Below are positions 5,300 to 5,785 of a DNA stretch of 5,785 bases, one piece after another; the stretch's first letter is position 1; each line of letters opens with the position of its first letter. The DNA is from Alkalibaculum bacchi. GTDB taxonomy: Bacteria; Bacillota; Clostridia; Eubacteriales; Alkalibacteraceae. The notes under the pieces are model-generated. The model saw nothing but the letters and a program-made list of their open reading frames with translations, was not told the origin of the DNA and ran no database searches. The translations under genes and the position numbers were made by a program. The stretch spans positions 1 to 5,785 of the forward strand of contig NZ_CALNCS010000233.1 of NCBI RefSeq assembly GCF_937875145.1, written 5' to 3'.

Positions 5300-5337
5300 A
5301 ATAAGCATGAAAATTTTCTTCATGCTTATTTATTTTG
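5300..5337. terminator. Intrinsic terminator after the integrase gene, possibly bidirectional
   Basis: A 12-bp perfect stem, AATAAGCATGAA (5300-5311) with TTCATGCTTATT (5319-5330), closes over a seven-base loop and is followed by TATTTT on the plus strand. On the minus strand the same stem is followed by ATTCTTTTTATT, so it could stop transcription in both directions. The stem is AT-rich, hence moderate strength. Confidence 0.65.
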
Positions 5338-5514
5338 CTTTAATACCTAATATTTCATAGGGTGATAGGGAAAGTGCTCGCATAATTGCTTTTGCAATTT
5401 TGTTCTGAGATGATCACTTTGTGTGGTAACATTATTATTGTTTAGTATTATATGATATTTATTCTCTAAAAATAGTATTTAGTAGCGAAGATTGTAAAAA
5501 GAGGAGTCTATGTT
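5331..5514. other. Intergenic spacer, probable right end of the element
   Basis: No plus-strand gene is seen between the integrase terminator and the next ribosome binding site. The element's attachment site is expected here, since integrase genes usually lie next to an att site, but no tRNA or matching repeat elsewhere in the window marks it. A small hairpin AATTGC-TTTT-GCAATT lies at 5384-5399. On the minus strand a short open stretch ends at 5330. Confidence 0.45.
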
Positions 5515-5785
5515 GTGTTAAAAGTAACTGTCATTAATGAAATAATGAAAGTTGGGTCTACAATCCCGTTACGAGTTACTTGCTCTGATTTTAAACAATA
5601 TATTTTGAAGGGGATAAACAAGAATGTACCAACTGGTAAAGCACTTTTTAATGAGGTGGTTGCTTCCAGATTTGCTAAATTAATCGGTTTGGATACACCT
5701 AATACTGCTATTGGAATACTTCCAGAATCGATTATAACTTCTAGCGATATAATCAATTTAAAAAAATATGGTTTTAAATCAGGTC
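5515..5785 (+). CDS. HipA-like kinase domain protein, N-terminal part (runs off the window)
   Basis: The frame begins at GTG 5515, eight bases after GAGGAG (5501-5506), and stays open to the window edge (90 codons seen). The upstream ATG at 5510 reads into TAA within four codons and is rejected. The N-terminus MLKVTVINEI followed by GSTIPLRV and YILKG, then GKALFNEVVASRFAKLIGLDTP, matches the N-lobe pattern of the single-domain HipA-like kinase family (HipA_2 type). Lys32 is the candidate ATP-binding lysine, and Asn46-Glu47 lie in the helix that would pair with it. The catalytic loop lies beyond the edge and cannot be checked. Unlike classical HipA it has no visible HipB antitoxin upstream, so a toxin role should not be assumed. 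It probably belongs to the chromosome flanking the element, though cargo status cannot be excluded. Confidence 0.78.
   Translation, partial: MLKVTVINEIMKVGSTIPLRVTCSDFKQYILKGINKNVPTGKALFNEVVASRFAKLIGLDTPNTAIGILPESIITSSDIINLKKYGFKSG

Noticed and set aside
5444..5462. Minus-strand TATAAT as a promoter firing leftwards from the spacer
   Set aside because: The hexamer is perfect on the minus strand but no acceptable -35 box lies 16-18 bases upstream, and the region is AT-rich enough for chance occurrence.
5508..5756. Minus-strand open frame of 82 codons at the right edge
   Set aside because: It is antisense to the HipA-like frame, which has GAGGAG and recognisable family motifs.
1..5785. CRISPR array, tRNA or rRNA gene
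   Set aside because: No regularly spaced repeats beyond two tandem units at 2524-2557 and no cloverleaf or rRNA-like sequence were seen, including around the probable right end of the element.

Overview
The window is AT-rich and has strong AAGGAGGT- and GAGGAG-type ribosome binding sites, so it looks like a low-GC Gram-positive chromosome. The protein flavour (tyrosine integrase with a DUF3173 partner, a Rep_trans/MobT-type relaxase, an FtsK/TcpA-like coupling protein) fits Lactobacillaceae best; the genus is inferred from protein style, not from a search.

Most of the window (about 150-5330) reads as the core and right end of a small integrative mobilizable element. From left to right it holds: (1) at 3-147, the frameshifted C-terminal tail of a foreign gene that may be a restriction-modification protein; (2) at 148-698, a gene-free leader with one candidate promoter, palindromes, a possible pseudoknot, a long AT-rich inverted repeat and two back-to-back intrinsic terminators; (3) at 699-1148, a 149-residue protein in the position of the DUF961-type genes of Tn916-like elements; (4) at 1135-2442, an FtsK/TcpA-like DNA-translocating ATPase broken by a one-base frameshift, an in-frame TGA, a damaged Walker A motif and an apparent 23-base hairpin insertion; (5) at 2443-2572, a structured intergenic region with a nested hairpin and a perfect 17-bp tandem repeat, the best oriT/nick-site candidate; (6) at 2585-3721, an intact Rep_trans-type relaxase/initiator followed by a strong terminator; (7) at 3803-5292, a DUF3173 small DNA-binding protein overlapping a tyrosine integrase by one base, followed by a terminator; (8) at 5331-5514, a spacer probably holding the element's right end; (9) from 5515, the start of a HipA-like kinase, probably a flanking chromosomal gene.

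In an intact relative, the integrase and its DUF3173 partner would excise the element, the relaxase would nick near its own gene, and the FtsK-like protein would deliver the relaxase-DNA complex to a conjugation channel supplied by another element. No type IV secretion genes are visible here. In this copy the coupling ATPase is dead, while relaxase, DUF3173 gene and integrase remain open. The integrase carries Arg where the HxxR catalytic His is expected. The element therefore looks like a partly decayed IME. The most interesting parts are non-coding: the leader with tandem terminators and the structured relaxase-proximal region.
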